DNA of 64,000 nucleotides from an uncultured Anaeromusa sp. (GCF_963668665.1 NZ_OY764901.1:362501-426500); one strand, 5' to 3'; counted from the first letter of the stretch, positions 9,027-17,362 are shown. Made by a program: numbers and translations. Notes: a model not told the origin generated them from the letters alone.

Positions 9027-9310
9027 GCATTCAAAAAGAAGATATTGATCATCTATTAAATCTAGATAAGATTAAAGCCGATGAAAAGAACGCTCACATC
9101 GTCATTGATCCAGAACAATGCGCCGCTTGCCAAGCTAAGCCCTGTCTTATCGTCTGCCCGGCACTGCTGTACACCTTAGATGAAACAGGCACCTTGAATT
9201 TCGACTACGCTGGCTGCCTGGAATGCGGTACTTGCCGCACTATATGCCCTCATCTAAAAAAATGGGAATATCCTAGGCATACCTTCGGCATTTACTATCG
9301 ACAAGGATAA
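9023..9310 (+). CDS. fixX: FixX ferredoxin-like protein
   Basis: 95 aa, cytoplasmic. Cysteine motifs CAACQAKPCLIVCP and CLECGTCRTICP match FixX, the iron-sulfur partner of FixC in electron transfer from ETF. The first motif is degenerate (C-x2-C-x4-C-x3-CP) as in other FixX proteins. The ATG overlaps the fixC stop (ATGA), and GGAAGGGGG precedes it. No promoter separates the two genes. Confidence 0.93.
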   Translation: MSIQKEDIDHLLNLDKIKADEKNAHIVIDPEQCAACQAKPCLIVCPALLYTLDETGTLNFDYAGCLECGTCRTICPHLKKWEYPRHTFGIYYRQG

Positions 9311-9320
9311 CGGGACATGA

Positions 9321-9413
9321 AATTTGAACAGGAGTAGATGGAGTAAAGGGAGGGTTCGACGAGGTTAGGATTGAACAAGAGTCACGGGAGAACCGGAGGG
9401 CTCGCAGGAGGAT
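9321..9413 (+). repeat. Dispersed repeat, copy A
   Basis: Contains module 2 (TTGAACAGGAGTAGATGGAG) followed by module 1 (GAACAAGAGTCACGGGAGAA). Both modules recur at 28791-28890 (same strand, opposite order) and 14049-14114 (other strand). It lies just after fixX. Any apparent open frame here is a by-product of the repeat. Confidence 0.7.
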
Positions 9414-9425
9414 TACGAAATAAAA

Positions 9426-9464
9426 GAAAAAAGATTGCAGCAACTTAAATAAAAGCTGCCACAA
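9426..9464 (-). terminator. Probable terminator for the NrdD-like gene
   Basis: Minus strand: an imperfect 12-bp stem (TTGTGGCAGCTT with AAGTTGCTGCAA, several G-U pairs) followed by TCTTTTTT. It is about 180 bases after the NrdD-like stop, beyond the hairpin element at 9521-9598. Confidence 0.45.
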
Positions 9465-9520
9465 CCTTTTCTACTTTTCAGGAGCCACTGATTTAATGAA
9501 CACTCCGATAAAACAAGAAA

Positions 9521-9598
9521 TTTTTTCGTCAAACGAGGAAGAAAACGCAGGAATAGTGAAGCTATTCCGAGGCTTTCTGACAATGTCTGACGGAAAAA
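9521..9598. repeat. Long imperfect hairpin element, possible structured RNA or palindromic repeat
   Basis: Outer arms TTTTTTCGTCAAAC (9521-9534) and GTCTGACGGAAAAA (9585-9598) pair with few mismatches. Inner AGAAA/TTTCT segments extend the stem, and the tip is a perfect GGAATAG-TGAAG-CTATTCC hairpin (9550-9568). No convincing gene lies here. It occupies the 330-base gap between fixX and the NrdD-like gene. I see no second copy in this window. Confidence 0.45.
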
Positions 9599-9642
9599 GA
9601 GCTGTTTTAGCGCGAGATGCGAATAAATCAATGGCTCCTGTT

Positions 9643-9927
9643 TTATTGACAGTGCCGGTAACGATCGCCGCACTCAGCGCGTTTCGCACCGTTGAAGTTC
9701 TCCACGTTGCTCAAGTAGCCGGTAATACGTCGCACTCGGGAAATCGGCGCTCGTTCCACCGCTTCAATCACTACGTCTTGTCCCTCCACTTGCAAGGAAA
9801 GAGAAGCAAGCTCCTTATCTTGACTGCGCCACTGCTCAATTTCACTGCGCACATACAATTCGATTTCTTCGTCACTCAGGCATGCCGCCGCTTCTACTTG
9901 CACATCTTCCACGCATAGGCTTTTCAT
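9643..9927 (-). CDS. Small protein resembling the C-terminus of anaerobic ribonucleotide reductase (NrdD)
   Basis: 94 aa. Residues 64-92 (SRVRRITGYL...FNGAKRAE...DRYRH) resemble the glycyl-radical end of NrdD, where the motif is RVCGYLG followed by FN-x-GK-x-E; G70 would be the radical-equivalent glycine. The N-terminal half has no recognised domain. Short stand-alone proteins of this kind are often annotated as anaerobic ribonucleoside-triphosphate reductase, but this one lacks the catalytic barrel and cannot act alone. The start at 9927 follows GGGGTGG; an ATG six codons upstream is possible. It is a single gene on the minus strand. Confidence 0.6.
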   Translation of the reverse strand: MKSLCVEDVQVEAAACLSDEEIELYVRSEIEQWRSQDKELASLSLQVEGQDVVIEAVERAPISRVRRITGYLSNVENFNGAKRAECGDRYRHCQ

Positions 9928-10002
9928 CTTCGCCACCCCATCCATATGTAGTACTAACAATATAATTATACACAAGATATAGTTATTTTTCCAGGCTTAA
10001 TT

Positions 10003-10051
10003 AAAAAAAGAACCTCCTATTGTAGGACTTCAATACCTACAATAGGAGGTT
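10003..10051 (-). terminator. Terminator of ald
   Basis: AACCTCCTATTGTAGG and its exact complement form a 16-bp stem (10011-10026 with 10036-10051), followed on the minus strand by CTTTTTTT. It is about 20 bases after the ald stop. Confidence 0.92.
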
Positions 10052-10072
10052 TGCTTCTTCCTCTATATTTCT

Positions 10073-11191
10073 TTAGTCCAAAAATTTAGCTGCCGGTACA
10101 TAGGGCAGGCCCAAGCCTTCGGCAACTCCTTGGTAAGTTACGTTGCCATCCACCACATTCAAGCCGTTAGCCAACCCAGCATTGTCCTTCAAAGCCTGTT
10201 TCCAGCCTTTGTTAGCAATCTGCAGCGCATACTCCAAGGTCACATTTGTCAAAGCCAAGGTGGAAGTTCTAGCCACTGCCCCAGGCATATTAGCTACTGC
10301 ATAATGCACAACACCATATTTTTCATAGGTAGGTTCGCTATGCGTCGTAATACGGTCAATAGTCGCCACCGAGCCTCCTTGGTCAATCGCTACATCGACA
10401 ATCACGGAACCAGGCTCCATGGATTTTACCATTTCCTCGGTTACCAGCTTCGGCGCTTTAGCTCCTGGCAACAATACAGCGCCCACCAGCAAGTCCGCTT
10501 GCTTCACCCATTTAGCCAAGTTGAAACTGTTAGACATAACGGTCTGCACGCGACCGCCAAAAATATCATCCAAATAAGCAAGACGTTCCGCCGAACGATC
10601 CAACACAGTAACACGAGCGCCCATGCCTACGGCTATTTTGGCAGCATTGGTACCAACGATGCCGCCGCCGACAATGACGACTTGTCCTACTTCTACCCCT
10701 GGAACGCCGCCCAAAAGAATTCCTTTGCCGCCACAAGGCTTTTCCAGGAATTGAGCGCCAATCTGCACCGCCATACGTCCAGCTACTTCGCTCATCGGCG
10801 CCAATAACGGCAAACCGCCATGGCTCCCCAAAATAGTCTCGTAAGCAATGCCCACTACTTTCTTTTTGAGCAGCGCTTCCGTCAAAGCCGGTTCCGGCGC
10901 CAAATGCAAGTACGTATATAAAATTTGCCCTTCATGGAACAAATCATATTCTGCCGGCAAGGGCTCTTTGACTTTTATAATCATTTCTGCACTATCAAAC
11001 AATTCTTTACGGTCCGCCATAATAACGCCGCCTGCTTTTTGATACGCCTCGTCGCTAAAGCCGCTGCCCAAACCCGCTCCTTTTTCCACCAACACTTTGT
11101 GCCCGGCTTGCACCAACGCATCTACGCCGGCAGGCGTCAAGCCCACCCGGTTTTCATTATTCTTAATTTCCTTCGCCACTGCAACAATCAT
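10073..11191 (-). CDS. ald: Alanine dehydrogenase
   Basis: 372 aa NAD-dependent enzyme converting L-alanine to pyruvate and ammonium, cytoplasmic and hexameric in the family. It begins [20 protein letters not shown], with catalytic K72/K74-type lysines in IIKVKEP and H95 in LHLAPEP. The NAD-binding motif [10 protein letters not shown] is around residue 174, and the C-terminal DVAIDQGG segment is conserved. It is monocistronic, with its own terminator at 10003-10051. Its upstream region carries a -24/-12 (sigma-54) promoter and a palindrome, and the divergent neighbour is a sigma-54 activator, so alanine use is probably switched by that regulator. Confidence 0.97.
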   Translation of the reverse strand: MIVAVAKEIKNNENRVGLTPAGVDALVQAGHKVLVEKGAGLGSGFSDEAYQKAGGVIMADRKELFDSAEMIIKVKEPLPAEYDLFHEGQILYTYLHLAPEPALTEALLKKKVVGIAYETILGSHGGLPLLAPMSEVAGRMAVQIGAQFLEKPCGGKGILLGGVPGVEVGQVVIVGGGIVGTNAAKIAVGMGARVTVLDRSAERLAYLDDIFGGRVQTVMSNSFNLAKWVKQADLLVGAVLLPGAKAPKLVTEEMVKSMEPGSVIVDVAIDQGGSVATIDRITTHSEPTYEKYGVVHYAVANMPGAVARTSTLALTNVTLEYALQIANKGWKQALKDNAGLANGLNVVDGNVTYQGVAEGLGLPYVPAAKFLD

Positions 11192-11241
11192 CGTAATCCC
11201 TCCAATTGCAAATTACGGTTTGTACCGCTGCTTTTTATATA

Positions 11242-11258
11242 GCAATAACCATGCCAAG
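11242..11258 (-). promoter_or_regulatory. Sigma-54 (-24/-12) promoter of ald
   Basis: Minus strand reads TTGGCAT-GGTTA-TTGCT: a -24 TGGCAY box and a -12 TTGCW box with the standard 5-base gap, about 50 bases before the ald start. Its neighbour is an activator of the sigma-54 class. Confidence 0.85.
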
Positions 11259-11294
11259 TCTAGTAAGACTATTTTACTGAGCCTTTTTCTGCCA

Positions 11295-11354
11295 TTGGAA
11301 ACTTTTCATACCAATCATTGGCAACAAAAGCTTCCGTTTGGAAACTTTTGTTGC
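11295..11354. promoter_or_regulatory. Upstream activator sites between ald and its regulator
   Basis: A near-perfect palindrome (GCAACAAAAGCTTCC and GGAAACTTTTGTTGC, 14 of 15 pairs, 11321-11354) plus a half site TTGGAAACTTTTC at 11295-11307. They lie about 40-100 bases upstream of the ald sigma-54 promoter, the normal position for enhancer-type sites. The TyrR-like protein encoded next door is the likely binder (inference). Confidence 0.65.
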
Positions 11355-11436
11355 AGGAAATTAATAAAACTTGTGTAATACACTGTAAAGAAAGTTTAGT
11401 TCATATCCTATACCCTCCTGAAAGGAAGTTTCTATT

Positions 11437-12996
11437 ATGCGTTTTCGCCTGCCCAATGTCGACCGCGTCGGCTTAGTCATGGATATCTCTCGCATTCTTG
11501 CGGAACGACATATCAACATTCTTTCCATGGAAGTCGATCTACGTGTCATTTTCCTGGAAGTTCAGCCTCTATCCCACCATGCCGCGCGGGAACTAGCCGA
11601 ATGTCTTTTGACCGTTCCCGGCATTCTTGATGTCGAAATGATCGACCTAATGCCTCACCAAGAACGTTCGCAGCAAATCCAGGCCATGCTGACCTCCGTG
11701 CAAGACGGCATTATCGCCGTTGACCGTTACGGACGCATTACCCAATGCAATCCAGCTGCGGAAAAGCTGCTCCACTGTCCTGCCGAAGAAATTCTAGGCA
11801 AGTGGCTGGAAGATATTTTTCCGCCATCCTCCCCGCTGCGCCGCACGCTGGAAAGCGGCAAGAGTTATCACAATGAAGAATTGTTTTTTGAAAAAGTTGC
11901 CGGCCATTGTCTTGCTACCAGCACCCCTCTTTTAGATGCCGCCGGTTTTGTCAGCGGCGCCATGGTTGTACTGCGGGACATTCGGGATGTCCAAGAGCTT
12001 GTTCATCGCTTGACAGGGCCCTCGCCCTTCACCTTCGCAGAGATCATTTTCACCAGCACCGCCATGCAGGAAGTAGTCTCCCAAGCCCAAACCTACGCCC
12101 GCAGTGATTCTACCGTTTTAATCCGCGGCGAAACCGGCACCGGCAAGGAGCTAATCGCCCGCGCCCTTCATGCTGCATCGCCGCGCAACGCCAAAGCCTT
12201 CCTGCCAGTCAACTGCGCAGCCATTCCTGATGCACTCTTGGAAAGTGAGCTCTTCGGCTATGAAGAAGGCTCTTTCACAGGCGCCGTCAAAGGAGGCAAA
12301 GCAGGACTTTTTGAACTAGCCCAGGGAGGCACTCTGTTTTTGGATGAAATCGGCGAAGTTTCTTCCCACCTGCAAGCTAAGCTGCTGCGCGTACTGCAGG
12401 AACGAAAAGTTCGCCGCTTAGGCAGCAATCGGGAGCAACCCATCAATGTTCGCATCCTCGCCGCTACCAATCGTCCCCTGGAAACTTTGATGGCCCAAGG
12501 AACCTTTCGCGAGGATCTGTACTATCGTTTAAATGTCATTCCTCTATTTCTCCCGCCTCTGCGCGAACGCTTAGAAGACATTGATCCCCTTAGCCGCTTC
12601 TTTTTACACCGTTTTGCCGCTAAACTCCAAAAAAGCGTACAAGAAATCAGCAGCACCGCCTTGGAAAAGCTCAAACACTATCATTGGCCCGGTAATATCC
12701 GCGAATTGGAAAATATCATGGAGCGCGCTTGCAACATCGTCAACGGTCCAGTTCTCTTAAGCGAACATATCTTTTTGCCCTCTGCCACGATTCCCAGTAA
12801 TATCCAGGCAGCTCCTGCAAAAAAAACACAATCTTTGGCCGCCTCCATGCAAGAAGTAGAAAAAAAACTTCTTGCTGAGGCAATGGGCGAATATCGCAGC
12901 GCCCGTCAGCTAGGCCTCGCTTTAGGATTGTCCCATACTGCCATTCTTAAAAAGCTTCGTAAATACGGTCTCTCCGTACCAGGTAGCTCTCATTGA
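11437..12996 (+). CDS. TyrR-like sigma-54-dependent activator (ACT-PAS-AAA+-HTH)
   Basis: 519 aa. An ACT domain (residues 1-70, probable amino-acid binding) is followed by PAS (about 80-185) and a central AAA+ domain with Walker A GETGTGKE (231-238), the sigma-54 contact loop GSFTGA (278-283, a conservative change from GAFTGA) and Walker B LFLDEIGE (300-307). The C-terminal helix-turn-helix (SARQLGLALGLSHTAILKKL) is TyrR-like. Unlike E. coli TyrR it keeps the sigma-54 loop. It is divergent from ald, whose promoter is of the sigma-54 type, so alanine or a related amino acid is the likely signal. The start has GAAAGGAAG upstream. Confidence 0.93.
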   Translation: MRFRLPNVDRVGLVMDISRILAERHINILSMEVDLRVIFLEVQPLSHHAARELAECLLTVPGILDVEMIDLMPHQERSQQIQAMLTSVQDGIIAVDRYGRITQCNPAAEKLLHCPAEEILGKWLEDIFPPSSPLRRTLESGKSYHNEELFFEKVAGHCLATSTPLLDAAGFVSGAMVVLRDIRDVQELVHRLTGPSPFTFAEIIFTSTAMQEVVSQAQTYARSDSTVLIRGETGTGKELIARALHAASPRNAKAFLPVNCAAIPDALLESELFGYEEGSFTGAVKGGKAGLFELAQGGTLFLDEIGEVSSHLQAKLLRVLQERKVRRLGSNREQPINVRILAATNRPLETLMAQGTFREDLYYRLNVIPLFLPPLRERLEDIDPLSRFFLHRFAAKLQKSVQEISSTALEKLKHYHWPGNIRELENIMERACNIVNGPVLLSEHIFLPSATIPSNIQAAPAKKTQSLAASMQEVEKKLLAEAMGEYRSARQLGLALGLSHTAILKKLRKYGLSVPGSSH

Positions 12997-13075
12997 AAGG
13001 AAAAACTCAGCACTTTACAAAGAACAGCCTTTGATGGAATGACTTATGCGCAAGCGCTAGCTGCCCGCTAAACAG

Positions 13076-13115
13076 AAAGTCCCGGATCTGGCCATAGGCC
13101 ACCCCGGGACTTTTT
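13076..13115 (+). terminator. Terminator after the sigma-54 activator
   Basis: AAAGTCCCGG and CCGGGACTTT pair and are followed by TTTTT on the plus strand. It also lies at the 3' end of the converging 102-aa gene and may serve both. Confidence 0.85.
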
Positions 13116-13122
13116 GTCGCTA

Positions 13123-13431
13123 TTAATACCCGCAATTCACGGTCCAGGTTCCCGGATTTTCCGGATCGTATGGTTCTGCAAGCTGCTTAGTCGCATCGAT
13201 CAAAGCATCTTCCATCGTCGCAAACCATTCATTAGGGCTGACATACGGATAAGCTGCGCCAGCTGGCTGATAAAAATGGCTTGTGCGATGCCCGAGCCTG
13301 CCGTCTCCTGCTTCGACAACTTTGATACCGATGCACTGGCCGCCGATAAACACGCCCCATTCGCCAACTACCCGGCACATGGATTCAATCTTGCCCTCAC
13401 TGGATAAAGCGATTGCATCTTCCCATTTCAT
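13123..13431 (-). CDS. Hypothetical protein, 102 aa
   Basis: I do not recognise a family. It is a small soluble protein rich in Gly, Trp and Tyr, with no signal peptide or membrane segment, and cysteines at C19, C33 and near the C-terminus (VNCGY). A good AAGGAGG site precedes the start at 13431, which supports real translation. It is monocistronic, converging on the activator gene and sharing its terminator. The sequence gives no functional clue. Confidence 0.65.
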   Translation of the reverse strand: MKWEDAIALSSEGKIESMCRVVGEWGVFIGGQCIGIKVVEAGDGRLGHRTSHFYQPAGAAYPYVSPNEWFATMEDALIDATKQLAEPYDPENPGTWTVNCGY

Positions 13432-13611
13432 ATTGCCTCGTCCTCCTTGTGTAGACTTTATTCAAGAATAGTTTTCTGTTTATTTCGTCTTTTAAATGTC
13501 ACTTTCCTGCTTCCAGCATCGCTTTATTGAAAAAATCATCGTCTTATCATCTTTTCATAGGCAAAGCAGAACGAAAGTGATATGATAGAAAAAAAGAAAG
13601 GAGCGGATTTC

Positions 13612-13857
13612 GTGTTGCGGTCCTTTTGCATTCTTTTGTATCGCATTATTGCCTTAATCGGCTCCGGCCTGATTATTGGCGGCAACGAATTGATTTTGGT
13701 CTTGGATGAGCTTTTGGTGCGTCTAGCGACGTCTCCCACGCCGCGAACCGTTCTAGTATGCTTGTCTTGCTGGGCCTTGTATAAAGCCTGCTGCCGTATC
13801 CCTCACCTTATACGCTCCCTTCCCAAGCGGATATCCATCCGTTTAGAATCATGGTGA
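13612..13857 (+). CDS. Small membrane protein, 81 aa, unknown
   Basis: I do not recognise it. Two hydrophobic stretches (residues about 5-30 and 45-62) suggest a small two-span membrane protein with a basic C-terminus (RSLPKRISIRLESW). I chose the GTG at 13612 because AAAGGAG lies 8 bases upstream; an ATG ten codons earlier has no clear site. A long terminator hairpin follows at 13952-14014. Confidence 0.5.
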   Translation: MLRSFCILLYRIIALIGSGLIIGGNELILVLDELLVRLATSPTPRTVLVCLSCWALYKACCRIPHLIRSLPKRISIRLESW

Positions 13858-13951
13858 CCTGCAACCTACAACGGTAATGACACGAAACGCAGAGTAACTT
13901 AGCAACAGAGGGAAGCAGAGAAATTATTTGCTTATATGGTTCGGTATCTTT

Positions 13952-14014
13952 AAAAAAGCTAAAGCAAGTGTGTTTGCAAAATCGTACTGCAAACATCCTC
14001 GCTTTAGCTTTTTT
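13952..14014. terminator. Long bidirectional terminator
   Basis: AAAAAAGCTAAAGC pairs with GCTTTAGCTTTTTT, and an inner TGTTTGCA/TGCAAACA stem extends the hairpin. It serves the small membrane protein on plus and/or the flagellar-glycosyltransferase operon on minus. Confidence 0.85.
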
Positions 14015-14048
14015 CCATGCACTGATATTGCTCTGCCGGCCGCTTCTG

Positions 14049-14114
14049 GTACTCCTGTTGAAAATTCATCCCCCTCTTGCGTCCCCTCAGATTCTCCCGT
14101 GACTCCTGTTTAAA
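14049..14114 (-). repeat. Dispersed repeat, copy C
   Basis: On the minus strand it reads AACAGGAGTCACGGGAGAAT, then CTGAGGGG, and later TTTTCAACAGGAGTA: module 1 then module 2, the same order as copy B. It lies just after the stop of the last flagellar-operon gene. Confidence 0.7.
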
Positions 14115-14131
14115 ATCTAAATCTCCCCATA

Positions 14132-15979
14132 TCACAGCTTTTTTAACAGCTCTTCTTTGACCCGTCCCAGCACTCCTAGCCAGTCTCCGGGCTGCCGTTG
14201 CCGAAACAAGCGCATTGTCGGATACCAAGGGGCATCCTCCCGTTGCAATTGCCAGCGCCATTCTGCTATGTAAGGAAGCAACACCCAGGTCTCTTTTCCC
14301 ATGGCTCCTGCCAAGTGTGCTACTGCCGTATCGGCTGCAATGACCAAGTCCAAATTAGCAATCAACGCCGCTGTTTCCGCAAAATCAGTTAATTCCTCAG
14401 AAACATCCCACACGGGATATGCAGCCTTCTGCAATTCCTTAGACCGCGCTCCTTCCTGCAAGCTAACCCACGCAATATCCTGCAATGCAAACAGATCCTG
14501 AAAAGCTTGAATCGCCACCGAACGGTTGGCGTCATTTTTATGTTTGGGGTTTCCAGCCCAAACTACGCCTACGCGCAGCTTCTTTCCCTCAGTTGCATGT
14601 GCCAGGCGATTGCCCCATACAGCTGACCTTTCCTTTGACGCATATAAATAAGGAACTTGCGCCGGAATGGTCTCTTCTGTGGTATGTAACCAATAAGGCA
14701 AGCTCATTAAGGCGCAAGCTACATCATAATTTCCCTCCGGTACGCGATTGCCGCCAACCACACGCATCGCAAAGGAATCGGCTATCAAGCGCTCTACGGG
14801 AGTATCCACCCACAAGGTTGTCTCCTCTGCCATCGCTGCTACCATAGGCGCATAACGGGAAAATTGAATAATGTCACCATATCCTTGTTCGCGAAACAGC
14901 AATATCTTCTTCCCTTTCAAGTCTTCTCCTTGCCATAAAGGAATAGGAGGCTGAAAATTGCCAAATAACGGCCAGCGCAGCTCATACTTTTCCCAGGCTT
15001 TTTCATACTGTCCCCGCGAAAAATAAATCAACCCCAGTGCATAAGCCGCTTCTAGGTACTCCGGCTGAAGGGCCAACGCTTTTTCATGCGCCGCAATCGC
15101 TTCTTCTAATCGCCCCAAATCCTGCATGAAGTTTCCCAAATGATAATAGAACAACGCATGATCCGGTTTCACCGCAATTCCTTGCCGCAGACACGCTTCA
15201 GCCTCTTCCATCCTGCCGGCATCTTTCAGCAGCAAAAAAAGATTGTTATAGGCGCCTTCGTGCCCCCGCCGCAATTCGATCGCTTTGCGAAAATGAAGCT
15301 CCGCTTCCGTAAGTTGCTGCAAATCCGTTAAAACAAGCCCCAGGTTGTTATGCGCTTCCCCATAATTAGGTTGTAGTGCCAAAGCCCGCCGAAACCAAGA
15401 ACATGCTTCCTCCGGCTTACCGCTGTCTTTTAACGCCAAACCAAGATTGTTGCATGCCTGCGCATAAGCAGGCAGTAACTCTATGGCCTTACGAAACCAC
15501 TGCATGGCTTCCTCTAGTAAGTGCGACTTGAATTTCAGGACCCCGTAATTATTGCAAAGCTCCGCACTGTCTGGAGTCAGTTCCAAGGCCAGCAAAAAAC
15601 AAGACTCCGCTTCTATAAGCTGATCAGTTTCACTCAAAATAAGACCTAGATTATTATAACTTTCCGCGTGGTCCGGCTGCAAACTCAGTACCTTGCGCAA
15701 ACAGGCTTCCGCTCCATCTAGCCGCCCCAGGCCTTTTAAGCATAACGCCAAGTAGAAATAGGCTTCCCAAAAGTCAGGCTGCAAGGACGTAGCTTGAAAC
15801 AGCGCTCCCACGGCATCTTCCAGCTTGCCTGCCTCCCCCAAGGCGATTCCTAAAAACCAAACAGCCTGTGCATTTTCAGGCTCTAGTCGCGCCGCTTCTG
15901 CAAACGACTCAGCCGCCTCTAAGTACTTTCCCGCAAGAGCCAGCTTTTTGCCTTGTTCAAGATACTCATTGCTTTCCAC
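14132..15979 (-). CDS. TPR-repeat glycosyltransferase-like protein
   Basis: 615 aa. About ten tetratricopeptide repeats fill residues 5-340 (recurring NNLG, A-x3-Y, ALALQP patterns). The C-terminal third resembles GT9/heptosyltransferase-like domains: KILLFREQGYGDIIQFSRY, VGVVWAGNPKHKNDANRS and DLVIAADTAVAHLAGAMG. Such proteins commonly sit beside flagellar genes and may glycosylate flagellin; that role is inferred from position. It starts with GTG two bases after the stop of the preceding paralogue, so the pair is translationally coupled. It is the last gene of the flagellar operon. Confidence 0.85.
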   Translation of the reverse strand: MESNEYLEQGKKLALAGKYLEAAESFAEAARLEPENAQAVWFLGIALGEAGKLEDAVGALFQATSLQPDFWEAYFYLALCLKGLGRLDGAEACLRKVLSLQPDHAESYNNLGLILSETDQLIEAESCFLLALELTPDSAELCNNYGVLKFKSHLLEEAMQWFRKAIELLPAYAQACNNLGLALKDSGKPEEACSWFRRALALQPNYGEAHNNLGLVLTDLQQLTEAELHFRKAIELRRGHEGAYNNLFLLLKDAGRMEEAEACLRQGIAVKPDHALFYYHLGNFMQDLGRLEEAIAAHEKALALQPEYLEAAYALGLIYFSRGQYEKAWEKYELRWPLFGNFQPPIPLWQGEDLKGKKILLFREQGYGDIIQFSRYAPMVAAMAEETTLWVDTPVERLIADSFAMRVVGGNRVPEGNYDVACALMSLPYWLHTTEETIPAQVPYLYASKERSAVWGNRLAHATEGKKLRVGVVWAGNPKHKNDANRSVAIQAFQDLFALQDIAWVSLQEGARSKELQKAAYPVWDVSEELTDFAETAALIANLDLVIAADTAVAHLAGAMGKETWVLLPYIAEWRWQLQREDAPWYPTMRLFRQRQPGDWLGVLGRVKEELLKKL

Positions 15980-15981
15980 TT

Positions 15982-17334
15982 CTACTCACGCCTCTCTGTT
16001 AAGTTCACCTTCTCGGTCAAGGCCGTGGCCACCCGCAGCAGCACTTCTGACCAATCACCTCGCACCGTTTGGCGAAATAAGCGCATGGCGGGATACCAAA
16101 AACAATCTTCTCGCTTTAGCTCCCAGCGCCATTCGGGATGGTATGGCAAGAGCAGCCAAGTCGCTTTCCCCATCGCTCCGGCTAAATGCGCTACCGCCGT
16201 ATCCACAGCAATCACCAAATCCAGATTAGCGATAACCCCGGCCGTTTCAGCAAAATCCGTCAACTCTCCCGCCGCATCGAACAGCCGCGCAGGTTCAGAT
16301 GCTTCTTGAAAATACTTTTGTTCCTCGCCAACCTGCAGATTCACCCATAATATGCCTTGAACCGTAAACATCCTTCGAAACTCTTCAAATGAGATTGACC
16401 GGTTTTCATCGTTTGTATGCTCCGGATTTCCAGCCCAAACCACGCCGACTTTAAGCAGCCCATTGGATGCAAGCGCTAGTTTTTTACGCCAAGTATCTTT
16501 ATTTTCTTGGGCCGCCCAAAGATACGGAACCTCCGCCTCTAAAGACGGAAGCTTTGCTGGCAGGCTAAAAATGGAGCAAGCGAAATCAAACTGCGCTGCG
16601 TCCAGCTCGCGACTGCTGGTGCAAACCCGATACGGCGGTTCCATCTCCTTAAGCAGTCTTGCCAAGGGCTCTTGAATCCAAACAGTAACTTCTTTCGCCA
16701 TACCCACAATTTGCGGCACATAACGCAGGCAATGCAGCATATCTCCAAAGCCTTGCTCGTAAAAAAGAAGGATGCTGCGTCCCTCTAAGCTTTCCCCCTG
16801 CCAGATGGGAATATCCATACGAAAAGAATCTTCCCAGTTTAGCCTGGCATCATACCATTTCCAGCCTTTTTCCCTCTGCCCCATGAGCAAGTAGAAGGTT
16901 CCCAGAGAAAATCGAGCTTTCAATAAATCCGGTTCCAATTTCACCGCTTGCCAATAAGCCGCTTCAGCTTCTTCATATTTTTCTTCGCGCAACAAACAAT
17001 TCCCCATATTATGAAAGGCTTCCGCATAGTCGGGATTCAATTCAATCGCTTGCCGATAGCAGGACTCCGCTTCGGCTAGGTACTCTTTGCGCTTCAAGAT
17101 AATACCCATGTAATTATACGCTTCCGCACATTCCGGCGCCAACGCGATCAACTGTCCAAAGCAAGCCTGTGCATGATCCCATTCTTCCAAGGCCACCAGC
17201 AGTTCTCCCAATCGCAGATACAGCTCTGGATTATGCGGCTCTTCTTTGACCGCCTGACAGAAATAAATAGCTGCTTCCCGAATCTTGCCGCCATGCGCCA
17301 GATTCAAGCCTTCCTCTACCGAATGTGTTTTCAT
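15982..17334 (-). CDS. TPR-repeat glycosyltransferase-like protein (paralogue)
   Basis: 450 aa. A shorter version of the next gene: about five TPR units (residues 5-165), then the same glycosyltransferase-like domain (ILLFYEQGFGDMLHCLRY, VGVVWAGNPEHTNDENRS, DLVIAVDTAVAHLAGAMG). The two share nearly identical C-terminal motifs and likely arose by duplication with change in repeat number. The start at 17334 follows GGAAGGT. A hairpin at 17363-17399 separates it from the flagellar genes upstream and may reduce its expression relative to them. Confidence 0.85.
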   Translation of the reverse strand: MKTHSVEEGLNLAHGGKIREAAIYFCQAVKEEPHNPELYLRLGELLVALEEWDHAQACFGQLIALAPECAEAYNYMGIILKRKEYLAEAESCYRQAIELNPDYAEAFHNMGNCLLREEKYEEAEAAYWQAVKLEPDLLKARFSLGTFYLLMGQREKGWKWYDARLNWEDSFRMDIPIWQGESLEGRSILLFYEQGFGDMLHCLRYVPQIVGMAKEVTVWIQEPLARLLKEMEPPYRVCTSSRELDAAQFDFACSIFSLPAKLPSLEAEVPYLWAAQENKDTWRKKLALASNGLLKVGVVWAGNPEHTNDENRSISFEEFRRMFTVQGILWVNLQVGEEQKYFQEASEPARLFDAAGELTDFAETAGVIANLDLVIAVDTAVAHLAGAMGKATWLLLPYHPEWRWELKREDCFWYPAMRLFRQTVRGDWSEVLLRVATALTEKVNLTERRE

Positions 17335-17362
17335 TTCACACCTTCCATTTGTCCAGTCACGC

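Noticed and set aside
9496..9918. 140-codon plus-strand frame across the hairpin element and the NrdD-like gene
   Set aside because: The minus-strand gene has a recognisable motif; this frame is antisense and partly made of the hairpin.
13042..13074. Ten-codon frame MTYAQALAAR before the activator terminator
   Set aside because: Too short, no clear ribosome site, no family; probably chance.
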